This document shows positions 53,018-61,858 of a stretch of DNA of 64,000 nt, one piece after another. The stretch is from positions 186,001 to 250,000 of the forward strand of contig NZ_SZQF01000005.1 in NCBI RefSeq assembly GCF_005869935.1, read 5' to 3'. The notes beneath the pieces were generated by a model. The model did not search any database and had not been told where the DNA came from. It worked only from the letters and a program-made list of their open reading frames with translations. The position numbers and the translations under genes were made by a program. Each line of letters begins with the position of its first letter. Position 1 is the stretch's first letter. The DNA comes from Winogradskyella algicola. GTDB taxonomy: Bacteria > Bacteroidota > Bacteroidia > Flavobacteriales > Flavobacteriaceae.

Positions 53018-53341
53018 ATGTTTGGAGATATGATGGGAATGATGAGCAAATTAAAAGAAGCTCAAAAAAAAGTTGAGGAAACTAAGGAACGTTTGAATAC
53101 AGTTTTAATTGACGAAACTAGTAGTGATAATAAGTTGAAGGTAACGATTACTGCAAATAGAACAATTAAATCTATTTCAATTGATGATGAGTTACTAAAA
53201 GACAAAGAAATGCTTGAAGATTATCTTATCCTAACTCTAAATAAAGCCATTGAAAATGCAACAAATGTAAACGAAACTGAAATCGCCGCAGTTGCTAAAG
53301 AAGGCATGCCAAACATAACAGGTATGGATATGTTTAAATAG
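53018..53341 (+). CDS. YbaB/EbfC family nucleoid-associated protein
   Basis: This 107-aa protein has the YbaB/EbfC pattern: Met-rich start ([20 protein letters not shown]), a helix-strand core ([17 protein letters not shown]) and a C-terminal helix ([13 protein letters not shown]). The family binds DNA as a tweezer-shaped dimer. Genes around it (oligopeptidase, threonine aldolase) give no added functional link; recR is not adjacent as it is in some other phyla. Confidence 0.92.
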   Translation: MFGDMMGMMSKLKEAQKKVEETKERLNTVLIDETSSDNKLKVTITANRTIKSISIDDELLKDKEMLEDYLILTLNKAIENATNVNETEIAAVAKEGMPNITGMDMFK

Positions 53342-53344
53342 TTT

Positions 53345-54364
53345 TTATAAGTTTTTAAGGGTTTTCAAAACTTCTTCATGCATATTGTTGGTGTAATCTA
53401 AATGCGTAACCATACGCAGTTTATTACTTCCCATACCAATAATATGTATGTTTTTTTCTTTTAGTTTATTAAGATATTCTGCTTCGCTGATTGTATCATC
53501 TACCTCAAAAATGACAATATTAGTTTCTATTGGCTCAACTTTTTTGATATAGTGCAATTGAGATAAAACCTCTCCTATCTCTTTTGCCTTTTTATGGTCT
53601 TCGCTTAAACGTTCTACGTGGTTGTCTAGAGCATAAAGCCCAGCTGCAGCTAAATAACCAACTTGTCGCATTCCACCACCAAGAATTTTTCTTACCCGTA
53701 AAGCACCATCCATAAGCTCTTTTTTTCCAATGAGCACAGATCCTATTGGACAGCCTAATCCTTTACTTAAACAAACAGATATAGTATCGAATAATTGCCC
53801 AAATTGTTTAGGATTTTCCTTTTTTACGACAAGTGCATTCCAAAGTCTTGCGCCATCTAGATGATAACCTAATTTATGCCTATCAGCAACTTGCTTAATT
53901 TTTTTTAGTTCTTCATAATCCCAACATGCACCACCACCTTTGTTTGTAGTATTCTCAATGGCTATTAGAGACGTTAATGGACTATGGTAAAAATCTGGTG
54001 GGTTTATTGCAGCCTCTGCCTGTTCTGCATTAAACATACCACGATGCCCATTTATTAATTTACAAGATATTCCACTATTAAATGAGGCGCCTCCGCCTTC
54101 ATAATTATAGATGTGAGCATATTTATCACAAATAACTTGTTCGCCAGGATTGGTGTGTAGCTTTAACGCTGCTTGATTGGCCATACTTCCTGTAGGAAAA
54201 AACAATGCTTTATCCATACCAAACATATCTGCTAGTCGCTCTTCGAGAGTGTTTACTGAAGGGTCTTCTTTATAAACGTCATCACCAACTTGTGCAGACA
54301 TCATAGCTTTTAACATGTCTTTTGTTGGTTTTGTAACCGTGTCGCTTCTTAAATCTATTATCAT
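53345..54364 (-). CDS. ltaE: Low-specificity L-threonine aldolase
   Basis: This 339-aa fold-type I PLP enzyme has the family start IDLRSDTVTKPT, GDDVYKEDPSVNTLEERLA, and the PLP-Lys region CLSKGLGCPIGSVL. It splits threonine or allo-threonine to glycine and acetaldehyde. The length is normal. It converges on ybaB with 3 bases between them and lies 31 bases after the ATP-grasp gene on the same strand. Confidence 0.94.
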   Translation of the reverse strand: MIIDLRSDTVTKPTKDMLKAMMSAQVGDDVYKEDPSVNTLEERLADMFGMDKALFFPTGSMANQAALKLHTNPGEQVICDKYAHIYNYEGGGASFNSGISCKLINGHRGMFNAEQAEAAINPPDFYHSPLTSLIAIENTTNKGGGACWDYEELKKIKQVADRHKLGYHLDGARLWNALVVKKENPKQFGQLFDTISVCLSKGLGCPIGSVLIGKKELMDGALRVRKILGGGMRQVGYLAAAGLYALDNHVERLSEDHKKAKEIGEVLSQLHYIKKVEPIETNIVIFEVDDTISEAEYLNKLKEKNIHIIGMGSNKLRMVTHLDYTNNMHEEVLKTLKNL

Positions 54365-54395
54365 AAACTTATTTATCTTTTGTAAAGATAATATT

Positions 54396-55568
54396 CTAAG
54401 ACATTTTCTTTTTTAGAATTTTTGAAGATATAATGTTATTGGTTCGCCACATAAACTTACACCATAAAACTAAAGGATCTTTTATTATAAATCTAAATGG
54501 TGTACTGTTGTATAAGTAGTTAATATTAAAAATTAAAAATGGATTTCTTTTGAGGCGTTTAACCAAAGCTTTAAGGTGTAAAAAAGTACCACTTTTAACA
54601 GCTCTAAATTCAATTTCTTTATTTAAGGTAGACAAGCAATATAAGTATGGAAAATTAACTCCAGCTAAAGCTGATGCTTCTGTATTAAGCCAAAATCTTG
54701 GGTTAATTTCGATGACTTTATAAGTGTTGTCTGTTTTATCATATCTAAAATCTATGTTGGCAACACCAGACCAGTTTAAAGCCTTCATTAAATCCCTCAT
54801 TAATTCCAAGAGGGCATCATCATGAAAAAAACTGAATTCATGCTGAGGGGTTACTTTAACACTTTTAACCAAAGCAGCTTTTTGCATTGTGTAGGCTTCA
54901 ATTTTGCCGTTATTACACAATACATTACATGTTACATCAAAGCCTTCAATAAACTTTTGTAGCAGTACAGGATAATCTATACTATTTTTATTAACATAAT
55001 CTAATAACTCTCCCCTACTTTTAACAAACCTTACACCCATTCCACCATTGAAACCAAAAGTTGGCTTTGCTACTAAAGGAAAATTCAAACAAACTGTACT
55101 ATAATCAAGATTTGAATTTATAACAACACTATCAGGACAAGGTAAATTATTAGACTTTAAAAAAAAGTATAACAGATCTTTATGTAGAGCAGTTTCAAAG
55201 TTAGAAAGATTAGGTAGAGAACAAAGCTTAGATTTATTTTTAAGTCTGTTAATGTGTTCTAAAATTCTCTTGGTGCTAACATCAAAAATTGGCATGATAA
55301 GGTCTATGCTAAAGTCTTCAACTGTTGCATCTATTTTCTCTATCCATTCCTCAGGTGTGGTGTTTTTGTAATGGATAAATTTTTCAATAAAGCGTGAACG
55401 CTTAAAACAATTATTATCTATGGAATATTTAAAATACCGCCTCTTATGAGAAGACAAGACATAAATCTTTACACCCTCAACAAGCGATAGACTGTGCACC
55501 ACATTAGAAACTAAGGTGGTTTCACCATCAGGGATAAGTACAGAAATAGTGTTGAGTTTATTATTCAT
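54396..55568 (-). CDS. ATP-grasp ligase-like protein
   Basis: This 390-aa protein has the ATP-grasp fold: the ATP-binding loop region VAKPTFGFNGGMGVRFV, LLQKFIEGFDVTCNV, and metal-binding YKVIEINPRFWLN. The N-terminal part contains ISVLIPDGETT, typical of carboxylate-amine ligases. Possible roles include an amide- or peptide-bond-forming ligase for envelope or small-molecule modification, but the substrate is not evident. It is in line with the threonine aldolase gene, which may be a coincidence. Confidence 0.82.
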   Translation of the reverse strand: MNNKLNTISVLIPDGETTLVSNVVHSLSLVEGVKIYVLSSHKRRYFKYSIDNNCFKRSRFIEKFIHYKNTTPEEWIEKIDATVEDFSIDLIMPIFDVSTKRILEHINRLKNKSKLCSLPNLSNFETALHKDLLYFFLKSNNLPCPDSVVINSNLDYSTVCLNFPLVAKPTFGFNGGMGVRFVKSRGELLDYVNKNSIDYPVLLQKFIEGFDVTCNVLCNNGKIEAYTMQKAALVKSVKVTPQHEFSFFHDDALLELMRDLMKALNWSGVANIDFRYDKTDNTYKVIEINPRFWLNTEASALAGVNFPYLYCLSTLNKEIEFRAVKSGTFLHLKALVKRLKRNPFLIFNINYLYNSTPFRFIIKDPLVLWCKFMWRTNNIISSKILKKKMS

Positions 55569-55744
55569 TAACTAAAATTTGGAGCAAGCTCATAAGTATT
55601 AAGAACACAAAAAGCACATATACATGGATCTTTATCTTTATTTCAAAAAATCTGTTCAAAATTAAATAATTAAATACCATTTAAAATTTTCTTCGACAAA
55701 TGGAATACTAATTCAGTTTTGCAAAAAAATGTTGATATGTCGAT

Positions 55745-55752
55745 TAAATTTG
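55745..55752 (+). promoter_or_regulatory. Possible Bacteroidota -7 box for the thioester-domain lipoprotein
   Basis: TAAATTTG with a TTTTG at 55717-55721 about 23 bases upstream. It is 113 bases from the ATG, so the leader would be long. The rest of the 297-bp intergenic region shows nothing else I can name. Confidence 0.35.
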
Positions 55753-55865
55753 ACGTTCATCTATTCAACTAATAAATCTTCTATTTCGTCAATTTTTTAG
55801 CATGTTAACACTTTTAACAAATACTTTTACAAAAATATTAATGCTATTAACCTAAATTAATAATT

Positions 55866-57038
55866 ATGAAACACATTACTAAATTAGTATTGCTTGCAGT
55901 GCTTGTAATTTTTGCCTCATGTCAAAAAGAAAGCACCCAAGACATTGAAAGCCAGCAACAGGCCGCCTTAAGATTTGATGAAAAAGGGATGGTTGTATCA
56001 GATGGTGAAGAAGACAAGGAATTAATGTTCAACGAAAGAAGCGAAGACCTTGTTTCCCCATCTGAAGGCTTCACAATAAGTGGAGAAAGCTATGGAAGCA
56101 ACAATACAGATTGTACTCCAGACTTACTAGATACTGGTTTTGGAAGTTCAGTAAACATCGAGGTTTTAAATAAACCAGGTAACAATGGTTATTTTGACAT
56201 TTCTATAGATGGTGCTGATGTTATACAAGCTTATTGTTCTGATAGATTACCTAGTTTAGGTGCTGATGATGACTTTATTGATTTTACACCAGTATCTACT
56301 TATGATTCTTCTATTTTAGCAGGAGGAGCATTTGAAGATGTTTACACAAATCCACAAAATTTTGATAAAGTTAACTGGATTTTGAACAACATAGACATCA
56401 CAGGATCACAATACACTTATGGCCATGTACAATATGCTATTTGGAGACTCATTGAAGGTCCATTTAATAACGACTTCACAGATTTCTTAACACCAGTTCC
56501 TGGCGATTGGAATAGAGTTACTGATAATGCTTTAGGAGATGAAATTTATGATGCAGCAGTAGCAAATGGTGAAGGTTATACACCTGGATGTGGAGAAAAA
56601 GTTGGAATTCTTTTAATTCCTGCAGATTTCGATAATGTACAAGCATTATTAATTTCAAGAGATATACCAGAACCAGAATGTAATGATTGTATCGGTAAAG
56701 TAGACCAAATAACTTTTAAATGGGATTGGCACAACGATTACAGAGTAAGATTATACCAACGTTACGAAAACACTTGCTATGCTGTTAAGATATTTGACGG
56801 TGTTGTAGGTCAAGACGATGAGATGGCTGTTAGTGGTGCAAACCATAACGGTACTTTTGGTAAGTGGATTTATGTATATGTAGGTAACTGCTACTACACA
56901 AAGTTTAAAGTTAACTGTCACTTAAACATAGGACCAGGTTACAAGCGTGGCGTTGTTGAAGTAGTCAGTGGTACAAGTACTGCTGGTGGAGAATTATGTG
57001 AATATGAGCCTCCAACTTACTACTGCTGGTGGTGGTAA
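55866..57038 (+). CDS. Lipoprotein with thioester-domain hallmarks
   Basis: This is a 390-aa lipoprotein (VLVIFASC, lipid-bearing Cys19, followed by QKES, which resembles the QKDDE-type surface-export tag described in Capnocytophaga). Residues about 65-265 resemble a Gram-positive-type thioester domain. Cys124 is in QAYCSDRLPS and the partner Gln189 in GHVQYAIWRL, preceded by VNWILNNI and followed by the end block VQALLISR. In such domains Cys and Gln form an internal thioester that can bond to amines on host or surface partners. The rest is a Cys-rich C-terminal domain ending in CWWW. It is a lone gene with a terminator behind it. Domain assignment is from motifs only. Confidence 0.75.
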   Translation: MKHITKLVLLAVLVIFASCQKESTQDIESQQQAALRFDEKGMVVSDGEEDKELMFNERSEDLVSPSEGFTISGESYGSNNTDCTPDLLDTGFGSSVNIEVLNKPGNNGYFDISIDGADVIQAYCSDRLPSLGADDDFIDFTPVSTYDSSILAGGAFEDVYTNPQNFDKVNWILNNIDITGSQYTYGHVQYAIWRLIEGPFNNDFTDFLTPVPGDWNRVTDNALGDEIYDAAVANGEGYTPGCGEKVGILLIPADFDNVQALLISRDIPEPECNDCIGKVDQITFKWDWHNDYRVRLYQRYENTCYAVKIFDGVVGQDDEMAVSGANHNGTFGKWIYVYVGNCYYTKFKVNCHLNIGPGYKRGVVEVVSGTSTAGGELCEYEPPTYYCWWW

Positions 57039-57069
57039 TCACTCATTGATTCCAAACTTTAAAGAACAT

Positions 57070-57101
57070 AAACCGTCTAAGTTAAACTTGGGCGGTTTTT
57101 T
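57070..57101 (+). terminator. Terminator behind the thioester-domain lipoprotein gene
   Basis: AAACCGTC and GGCGGTTT arms (one wobble pair) with inner CTAAG/CTTGG pairing, followed by a T-run. Confidence 0.65.
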
Positions 57102-57153
57102 ATTTCTGTACAAAAAGCTTTTCAAAAATTATGGCACTTTTATGTATGGCTAT

Positions 57154-57161
57154 TATATTTG
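57154..57161 (+). promoter_or_regulatory. Bacteroidota -7 box for prfB
   Basis: TATATTTG, 17 bases before the ATG at 57179. Confidence 0.5.
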
Positions 57162-57178
57162 CATAAACTTATATATTT

Positions 57179-58277
57179 ATGGTAACATCAGATCAAATAA
57201 AAGATCTTAATTCCCGTCTAGACATACTTAGACAATATCTTTGACTTAGATACTAAGCTCATAGAAATTACCAACGAAGAAGAACAAACCTTTGACCCCA
57301 CCTTTTGGAACGATTCAAAAAAAGCCGAACAGGTAATGCGATCTATAAGAGAAAAGAAAAGTTGGGTTAACGATTTTAATGCTGCTAACACACTTTTTGA
57401 AGATTTAGAAGTTATCTACGAATTCTACAAAGAAGATGAAGCCTCTTTGGAAGATGTAAAGAATCGATTTGAAAAAGCTGTTAATGCTATAGAAAAGCTT
57501 GAGTTCAAAAACATGCTTTCTGAAGAAGGCGATAGCTTAAGTGCTGTTTTACAAATAACAGCTGGCGCTGGTGGTACAGAATCGTGTGATTGGGCAAGTA
57601 TGCTCATGCGCATGTACTTAATGTATGCTGAAAAAAGCGGTTTTAAAGTCAAAGAGCTCAATCATCAAGAAGGTGATGTCGCTGGTATTAAAACAGTTAC
57701 ATTAGAAATTGAAGGTGATTATGCTTTTGGATGGTTAAAAGGCGAAAACGGGGTACATCGTTTGGTAAGAATTTCACCTTTTGATAGCAATGCAAAACGT
57801 CATACAAGTTTTGCTTCAGTATATGTATATCCATTAGTTGATGATTCTATAGAAATAGAGATAAATCCTGCAGATATAGAAATAACAACAGCACGATCTA
57901 GTGGAGCTGGTGGGCAAAATGTAAATAAAGTAGAAACAAAAGTTCAACTATTACATAAGCCAACTGGAATACAAATTCAATGTTCAGAAACGCGTTCTCA
58001 GCACGATAACAGAGCTAGGGCAATGCAAATGCTTAAATCTCAATTATATGAGATAGAACTTCAAAAACAAATGGCACAACGCGAAGATATTGAAGCTAGC
58101 AAAATGAAGATTGAATGGGGAAGCCAGATCAGAAACTATGTTATGCATCCTTACAAATTGGTTAAAGATGTGCGTACAGCACACGAAACTGGTAATGTTG
58201 ACGCTGTTATGGATGGTGATTTAGAGACATTTTTAAAAGCATACCTTATGATGATGGGACAAAAAAGTGATGAATAA
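57179..58277 (+). CDS. prfB: Peptide chain release factor 2 (programmed +1 frameshift)
   Basis: The gene starts at ATG 57179. After 21 codons the frame reaches TAT CTT TGA C, with the in-frame TGA at 57242-57244. A +1 shift at CTT gives the long frame that ends at 58277, for a total of about 365 aa. The product has the stop-codon recognition motif SPF ([13 protein letters not shown]) and the catalytic GGQ ([14 protein letters not shown]). The shift site matches the conserved release factor 2 mechanism in which RF2 controls its own synthesis. Unlike the E. coli site there is no purine-rich ribosome-binding sequence just before it. A start at 57336 would be a truncated reading. Confidence 0.95.
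57239..57245 (+). promoter_or_regulatory. prfB frameshift site (CTT TGA C)
   Basis: The slippery CTT codon is followed by the in-frame TGA stop and C. Release-factor-2-limited pausing at UGA C is the family's known mechanism. The six bases before it are CAATAT, so no Shine-Dalgarno-like stimulator is present. Confidence 0.85.
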
Positions 58278-58323
58278 TGAATTTTTAGAAAACTATTGGC
58301 ATAAAAATTGAACAATTAATCGT

Positions 58324-58665
58324 ATGATAACAATTTACCATAATCCAAGATGTAGAAAATCTAGAGAAGGTCTAACCCTACTAGAAGAATCTGGAAAAAC
58401 TTTTGAAATTATAAAATACCTTGATGATTTATTAGATAAGGAAGCCCTTACTGAGATTATCTCTAAATTAGGGATAAAACCAATTGATCTAATTAGAAAA
58501 AACGAAGCTATTTGGAAATCAGACTATAAAAACAAAGAATTATCAGACGCGCAAATCATTAATGCCATGGTTGAGCATCCCAAATTAATAGAAAGACCTA
58601 TTGTTGTTCATAGCAACAAAGCTGTAATAGGCAGACCAAAAGAATTAATACTAGATATCATATAA
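58324..58665 (+). CDS. Arsenate reductase (ArsC/Spx family, glutaredoxin type)
   Basis: This 113-aa protein has the ArsC-fold active site CRKSREG, with catalytic Cys10 in IYHNPRCRKSRE, and the RPIVVHSNKAVIGRP strand. The family reduces arsenate with glutathione/glutaredoxin or acts as a regulator. No arsenic operon genes are nearby, so a role in arsenate detoxification is uncertain. It lies 46 bases after prfB. Confidence 0.85.
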   Translation: MITIYHNPRCRKSREGLTLLEESGKTFEIIKYLDDLLDKEALTEIISKLGIKPIDLIRKNEAIWKSDYKNKELSDAQIINAMVEHPKLIERPIVVHSNKAVIGRPKELILDII

Positions 58666-58675
58666 TTCTATAATC

Positions 58676-59137
58676 ATGAGAGAAATAATATTATTAACTT
58701 TAGCACTACTCTTGGGTTTTAGCATACAAGCTCAAACTCGTAGAGATCGAATGGGAAATCCCATAGTTAACCGAGAACCAACAGAAGAAGAAATAGCAAA
58801 ATATGAACAAAAGTTAGAAGAGCGTAAAGATGAATTTATTGCAAATTTCATAACAACACTAGAGGCTGATGATTTTCAAAAAGAAATTATTAAACAATAT
58901 CTTAATTCTTACTTTGAAGCTAAAAAGGAAGTCTTAAAAGTAAAGTACGAGCGCATTTTCGACAGAGATCAAGCCATAAAAAAATTAGATGAATCTCACT
59001 TTAAAGACCTAGAAGAGTTAATATCAGAAAATGATATGACCAAAATTAAAAACATGATTAAAGGTGACTTTGATGAAGATGAGGTTAAGAAGAAAAAGAA
59101 AAAACGTAAAAAGAAAAAGAAAGATAAAAACCAATAG
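58676..59137 (+). CDS. Secreted protein with Lys-rich tail, unknown function
   Basis: This 153-aa protein has a signal peptide (REIILLTLALLLGFSIQAQ), a helical central region (IAKYEQKLEERKDEFIANFITTL cut here) and a C-terminal basic run of Lys and Arg. The tail resembles that of the beta-barrel-like gene at 46152-47126. It is 10 bases after the ArsC-like gene and precedes a TonB receptor gene. No domain is recognised. Confidence 0.65.
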   Translation: MREIILLTLALLLGFSIQAQTRRDRMGNPIVNREPTEEEIAKYEQKLEERKDEFIANFITTLEADDFQKEIIKQYLNSYFEAKKEVLKVKYERIFDRDQAIKKLDESHFKDLEELISENDMTKIKNMIKGDFDEDEVKKKKKKRKKKKKDKNQ

Positions 59138-59212
59138 CTAACAACTATTCTAAAATTGAAAATCCATATTTTCCTTTAACATAAGATTAACCTTATGGGG
59201 CGCAAGTAAAAG

Positions 59213-59220
59213 TAACTTTG
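59213..59220 (+). promoter_or_regulatory. Bacteroidota -7 box for the TonB receptor gene
   Basis: TAACTTTG, 34 bases before the ATG at 59255. Confidence 0.5.
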
Positions 59221-59254
59221 CTCATCTAAAAAGCAAAACTACTAACCACTTGTG

Positions 59255-61783
59255 ATGAAAATATATTTACCCCTATTCCTAATCTTACTGTTTAATTTCT
59301 CATTATCTTTTGCTCAAAAGGATATAAAAATTGAGGGTAAAGTTGTCGAAGAAGGCACTAATATTCCGCTCGAATATGCTACAATAACCATAAAAAACAC
59401 GTCAGGCGACAAAGTTATTACAGGTGGTATTACAGATACTGATGGAAACTTTAAGCTAAACATAGAGCCTGGCACCTACAACATTTACGTTGAGTATATT
59501 TCATACAAACCAAAAGAATATTTAAACAAAAAACTAGATAAGTCCATAAATCTAGGTACAGTTAGCTTGGCTCTAGACATAGCCTCTTTGGACGAAGTTA
59601 CCGTAGTTGCCGAAAAAACAACAGTAGAAGTAAAACTAGACAAAAAGGTCTACAACATAGGACAAGATTTAACCACAGCTGGTGGTACAGTGAGTGATGC
59701 TTTAAATAACGTACCTTCTGTTTCTGTTGATATAGAAGGTGGGATAAGCCTTAGAGGTAACGAAAATGTTAGAATTTTAATTAACGGAAGACCCTCTGCA
59801 TTAGCAGGTTTTGGTGATACTAATGTGTTAAGTCAATTACCCGCAGAAGCTATTGAACGTGTTGAGGTTATCACCTCGCCTTCTGCTAGATATGATGCAG
59901 AAGGTACAGCCGGTATTTTGAATATTATATTAAGACAAAAAGAAACACTTGGCTTTAATGGATCATTCAACTTCACCATCGGTAATCCTGATAATATAGG
60001 ACTTAATTCTTCTATTAATTACAGAACCGAGAAATTCAACATATTTACCAATCTGAGTTGGCGCTATTTTGATGCACCAAGAACCAGTTTTACAGATGTT
60101 ACTTATTTTGATCGTTTGGTAGATGGTGAAACTATAGAACCAGAATTTAGACGAATCATTGAAGACCAAGATGTAGAACGTCTTAACAGAAATTACAACG
60201 CCAACATAGGCATGGAATACTTTATAGATGAATCATCATCCATAACTGGTGGTTTGTTTTATAGATTAGGAAGCGATGCAGATCTGTCATTAAATAGCAG
60301 TGAGCGATTTAACGACGGAACTGTTGTTGAAGAGACCTTGAGACGCGAAAAAGAAACTGAACAAGACAACAGCTATCAGATAACACTGAACTATGTAAAG
60401 CGTTTTGGAGAAGATAGCGACCATAGACTTACAGCAGATTTTCAATATGAAAATGACTCTGAAGATGGGTTTACCAACCTTAACGAGGATTATATCACAA
60501 CCGACCAAACTGATCCAGAACCTTTTCAACAAGAACAAGAATTTACTGAAGAGGTTCAAAAAGAGTATCTTTTACAAGCCGATTATGTATTGCCAATAGG
60601 TGAAGATTCTAGATTTGAAGCTGGCTACAGAGGTAATTTCGAAAATGAAATTACAGATTATAGGCTAGAACAAGAAAATATACTCACAGGTAACTTAGTG
60701 GTAAATGATACCATTACTAATATTTTTGATTATGACGAAAATGTAAATGCTGTTTATACACAATATGGCTCTAAATTCGGTAAATTCTCATTTCTTTTAG
60801 GACTCCGATTAGAGCATACGCAACTAAAAGGAAAAATTGATTCTAGGTTAACTGATGATGAATTGGTAGAAGCCTTTGGTTTTCCTATACAAACAGATTT
60901 TGACAACAATTATCTAGGTCTTTTTCCTACTGTAAACATTATTTACAATTTAGGAGATGATGACAGAGACTCTGAAGAAAGTATCACTTTTGGATATAAC
61001 CGAAGAATTAACAGACCAAGAGGTTGGTTTATAAACCCTTTCCCTACCCGTTCTAGCAGAACTAATGTTTTTCAAGGAAATCCTAATTTACAGCCTGCAT
61101 TTGCAAGTGCTTTTGATATTGGTTATTTAAAAAGATGGGATGATTTTACACTAACAACGTCTGTATATTACCAATACGAAACTGATTCTTTTGAGCGTGT
61201 CCAAGAAAACACAGGTCAGCAAACCACAGATGGTATAGATATTATTAGAACCATACCAATTAACTTATCAAATAACGCAAGAACTGGTGCCGAGCTAGGT
61301 ATATTGTACAATCCTGCTAAATGGCTACGACTAAACTCTAGTTTCAATTTTTTTCAGTTTGAAACAGAAGGTGAATTTAACGGTGTAGATTACAGTGCCA
61401 AAAACACAAGTTGGTTTGCAAGATTTAGCTCAAAGGTGATTCTACCATGGAAAATTGACTGGCAAACCAATGCAAACTACAGAGGTGCATTGCAAGATGC
61501 ACAGTCAGATACCCAAGGCATCTTATCCATAGATTTAGCTCTCAGTAAAGAACTTTTTAACAACAGTCTTACCCTATCATTAAACGTGAGAGATTTACTC
61601 AATTCCAGACGACGTAAATCTGTGACCACAACAGATTTCTTTAACCGTTTTAGAGATTCGCAATGGAGACAAAGACAAATAAATTTTTCTGTTATCTACA
61701 GGTTTAACCAACAACTTAACAAGCGCGATCGTTCTGGAAGAGGTAACGGAAACAATGGTGATGATTTTGATTTTGAAGGATAA
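59255..61783 (+). CDS. TonB-dependent outer-membrane receptor (OMP_b-brl_3 type)
   Basis: This 842-aa protein has a signal peptide (KIYLPLFLILLFNFSLSFAQ) and a carboxypeptidase-regulatory-like domain (about residues 25-105; GKVVEEGTNIPLEYATITI). A plug domain follows (about 135-240; VSDALNNVPSVSVD, ISLRGNENVRILINGRP), then a long beta-barrel (PTVNIIYNLG, RPRGWFINPFPTRSS, GNPNLQPAFASAFDIGY). It probably imports an oligosaccharide, peptide or metal complex, but nothing nearby names the cargo. The ATG at 59255 is preferred to the GTG one codon upstream. A terminator follows. Confidence 0.93.
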   Translation: MKIYLPLFLILLFNFSLSFAQKDIKIEGKVVEEGTNIPLEYATITIKNTSGDKVITGGITDTDGNFKLNIEPGTYNIYVEYISYKPKEYLNKKLDKSINLGTVSLALDIASLDEVTVVAEKTTVEVKLDKKVYNIGQDLTTAGGTVSDALNNVPSVSVDIEGGISLRGNENVRILINGRPSALAGFGDTNVLSQLPAEAIERVEVITSPSARYDAEGTAGILNIILRQKETLGFNGSFNFTIGNPDNIGLNSSINYRTEKFNIFTNLSWRYFDAPRTSFTDVTYFDRLVDGETIEPEFRRIIEDQDVERLNRNYNANIGMEYFIDESSSITGGLFYRLGSDADLSLNSSERFNDGTVVEETLRREKETEQDNSYQITLNYVKRFGEDSDHRLTADFQYENDSEDGFTNLNEDYITTDQTDPEPFQQEQEFTEEVQKEYLLQADYVLPIGEDSRFEAGYRGNFENEITDYRLEQENILTGNLVVNDTITNIFDYDENVNAVYTQYGSKFGKFSFLLGLRLEHTQLKGKIDSRLTDDELVEAFGFPIQTDFDNNYLGLFPTVNIIYNLGDDDRDSEESITFGYNRRINRPRGWFINPFPTRSSRTNVFQGNPNLQPAFASAFDIGYLKRWDDFTLTTSVYYQYETDSFERVQENTGQQTTDGIDIIRTIPINLSNNARTGAELGILYNPAKWLRLNSSFNFFQFETEGEFNGVDYSAKNTSWFARFSSKVILPWKIDWQTNANYRGALQDAQSDTQGILSIDLALSKELFNNSLTLSLNVRDLLNSRRRKSVTTTDFFNRFRDSQWRQRQINFSVIYRFNQQLNKRDRSGRGNGNNGDDFDFEG

Positions 61784-61805
61784 AAAACCTATAGCATTTT
61801 AGCAA

Positions 61806-61842
61806 TAAAAATGACCTTTCTCATATAGAAAAGGTCATTTTT
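61806..61842 (+). terminator. Terminator of the TonB receptor gene
   Basis: AAAATGACCTTTCT and AGAAAAGGTCATTTT arms around CATAT form a long stem with a T-run. Confidence 0.85.
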
Positions 61843-61858
61843 TAGTTAAATTGCTTAC

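Noticed and set aside
57336..58277. prfB starting at the ATG at 57336
   Set aside because: This would drop the N-terminal domain. The upstream sequence contains the conserved +1 frameshift site and an ATG at 57179.
58324..58665. An arsenic-resistance operon
   Set aside because: Only an ArsC-like gene is present; no arsR, arsB or acr3 gene is near.
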